In this document: positions 4,696-5,382 of the stretch, one piece after another | Position numbering within the stretch: position 1 is the first letter of the stretch | Layout: every line of letters begins with the position of its first letter | Origin: Bacteriovoracaceae bacterium | Lineage (GTDB): Bacteria; Bdellovibrionota; Bacteriovoracia; Bacteriovoracales; Bacteriovoracaceae | Direction: 5' to 3' | NCBI GenBank assembly: GCA_023151145.1 | Contig: JAKLJM010000174.1 | Span: 1-5,382, forward strand | DNA length: 5,382 nucleotides | Translations under genes and position numbers: made by a program | Notes under the pieces: generated by a model | The model's database searches: none | The model's input: only the letters and a program-made list of their open reading frames with translations | Told to the model about the DNA's origin: nothing

Positions 4696-5382
4696 TAACA
4701 AGTACGACAAAATTTAGAGTGGCTTTAGTTGTTGGAGGCGGTGCTTTTGGGACAAGTATGGCCCAAGTTCTTTCTCATAACTTTGAAAAAGTCATTGTTA
4801 AAGTCAGATCTAGAGATGTGTACGAAGTTATGCAAAAAGGAGAAAACTCAGTTTATCTTCCTGGGACAAAACTTAGCTCGAATATTGTTCCCGCCCTCGA
4901 GTGGAGTGAAGTAGATGCTCAGACTGAAATCAATGGTCAAACAAATATTGATCTGATTGTATCGGGGTTACCAACGGCAGGTATTTCTGAATTTTTTAAA
5001 GAAAACTACGACCGATTCTTAGGGTATTTTGTTCGAGGGATTCCTTTGATGAGTCTTTCAAAAGGAATTGATCCTGAAACATTAGAGCTTGCCGATGATT
5101 TATTTTTTGATACTTTTCCACAATTTAAAGAAAACTTTACATTTTTAAGTGGACCAAGTTTTGCCCATGAAATTATGCAAAAACAAATTACATTAGTTAC
5201 CTTGGCCGGAAGGTCAAAAAGAGTTTTAGAAAAAGTAACTATGATGACGAATACGGATTATTTTAAAATTTTACCTAGCTATGACATTAAAGGTGTCCTT
5301 TTAGGTGGAGCCTTAAAAAATATCTTAGCCATTGCCGGAGGAATAATTGAAGGTTTAGGTTTTAATCACAACACTCGAGCAG
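4692..5382 (+). CDS. gpsA: Glycerol-3-phosphate dehydrogenase [NAD(P)+], N-terminal part (runs off the right edge)
   Basis: GpsA reduces dihydroxyacetone phosphate to sn-glycerol-3-phosphate with NAD(P)H, supplying the phospholipid backbone. The frame starts at ATG 4692 and is open for 230 codons to the window end; family members are about 330-340 residues, so roughly two thirds is present. The Rossmann nucleotide-binding loop is VVGGGAFGTSMAQVL (13-27). Further landmarks are SLSKGID (121-127, conserved Lys124), FLSGPSFAHEI (151-161) and LGGALKNILAIAGGIIEGLGF (204-224), whose Lys209 corresponds to the family's catalytic lysine. The frame ends in NTRA, where the family continues with the substrate-binding segment. 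The ATG overlaps the preceding stop (ATGA), with AAGGA 11 bases upstream. A GTG at 4719 would give a shorter N-terminus typical of some homologues but has no ribosome binding site. A shorter frame from 4729 in another phase is a shadow. Confidence 0.95.
   Translation, partial: MITSTTKFRVALVVGGGAFGTSMAQVLSHNFEKVIVKVRSRDVYEVMQKGENSVYLPGTKLSSNIVPALEWSEVDAQTEINGQTNIDLIVSGLPTAGISEFFKENYDRFLGYFVRGIPLMSLSKGIDPETLELADDLFFDTFPQFKENFTFLSGPSFAHEIMQKQITLVTLAGRSKRVLEKVTMMTNTDYFKILPSYDIKGVLLGGALKNILAIAGGIIEGLGFNHNTRA

Noticed and set aside
4729..4914. A 61-residue plus-strand frame inside gpsA
   Set aside because: It is in a different phase from the GpsA frame, which is open from 4692 to the window end and has all the family motifs.

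Overview
The window is AT-rich bacterial chromosome carrying part of the machinery for KDO, the sugar that joins lipid A to the rest of lipopolysaccharide. The organism is therefore a Gram-negative (LPS-making) bacterium. The AT-rich codon use, the compact order kdsB-pyrG-kdsA-kdsC-DUF493-gpsA and a metal-type KdsA fit a Bdellovibrionota/Bacteriovorax-like or other former deltaproteobacterial lineage. That placement is an inference from gene order and style; no marker gene here proves it.

Left part (1-582, minus strand): two small genes for exported proteins, read leftward. The upstream one (582 to 217) encodes a 121-residue protein with a signal peptide and a charged helical hairpin flanked by two cysteines. 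The downstream one (144 to beyond position 1) starts at a GTG, has a clear signal peptide and a Pro/Ala/Thr-rich linker, and is cut by the window edge. Neither has a recognised function. Between them lie 72 bases containing a 7-bp inverted repeat that includes the second gene's start codon.

Centre (583-644): a 62-base divergent intergenic region. It contains the palindrome AGTATACT, which gives a -10-like TATACT on either strand.

Right part (645-5382, plus strand): six tightly packed genes with junctions of -14, +16, +3, +20 and -4 bases and no visible terminator, so very probably one operon. KdsA condenses arabinose-5-phosphate with phosphoenolpyruvate to KDO-8-phosphate, KdsC removes the phosphate, PyrG makes CTP, and KdsB uses CTP to activate KDO as CMP-KDO. 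The operon thus encodes three consecutive KDO steps and the enzyme that supplies their nucleotide. A small DUF493 (YbeD-like) protein and glycerol-3-phosphate dehydrogenase GpsA (phospholipid backbone supply, cut at the right edge) follow, so the transcript couples LPS-core precursor, CTP and phospholipid precursor supply. The arabinose-5-phosphate isomerase (kdsD), the KDO transferase (waaA) and the lptC/lptA genes often found after kdsC are not in the window.

I see no RNA genes, mobile elements, CRISPR arrays or obviously novel multi-gene system. The least explained material is the pair of exported proteins at the left, plus some departures from family consensus in KdsB and KdsC.
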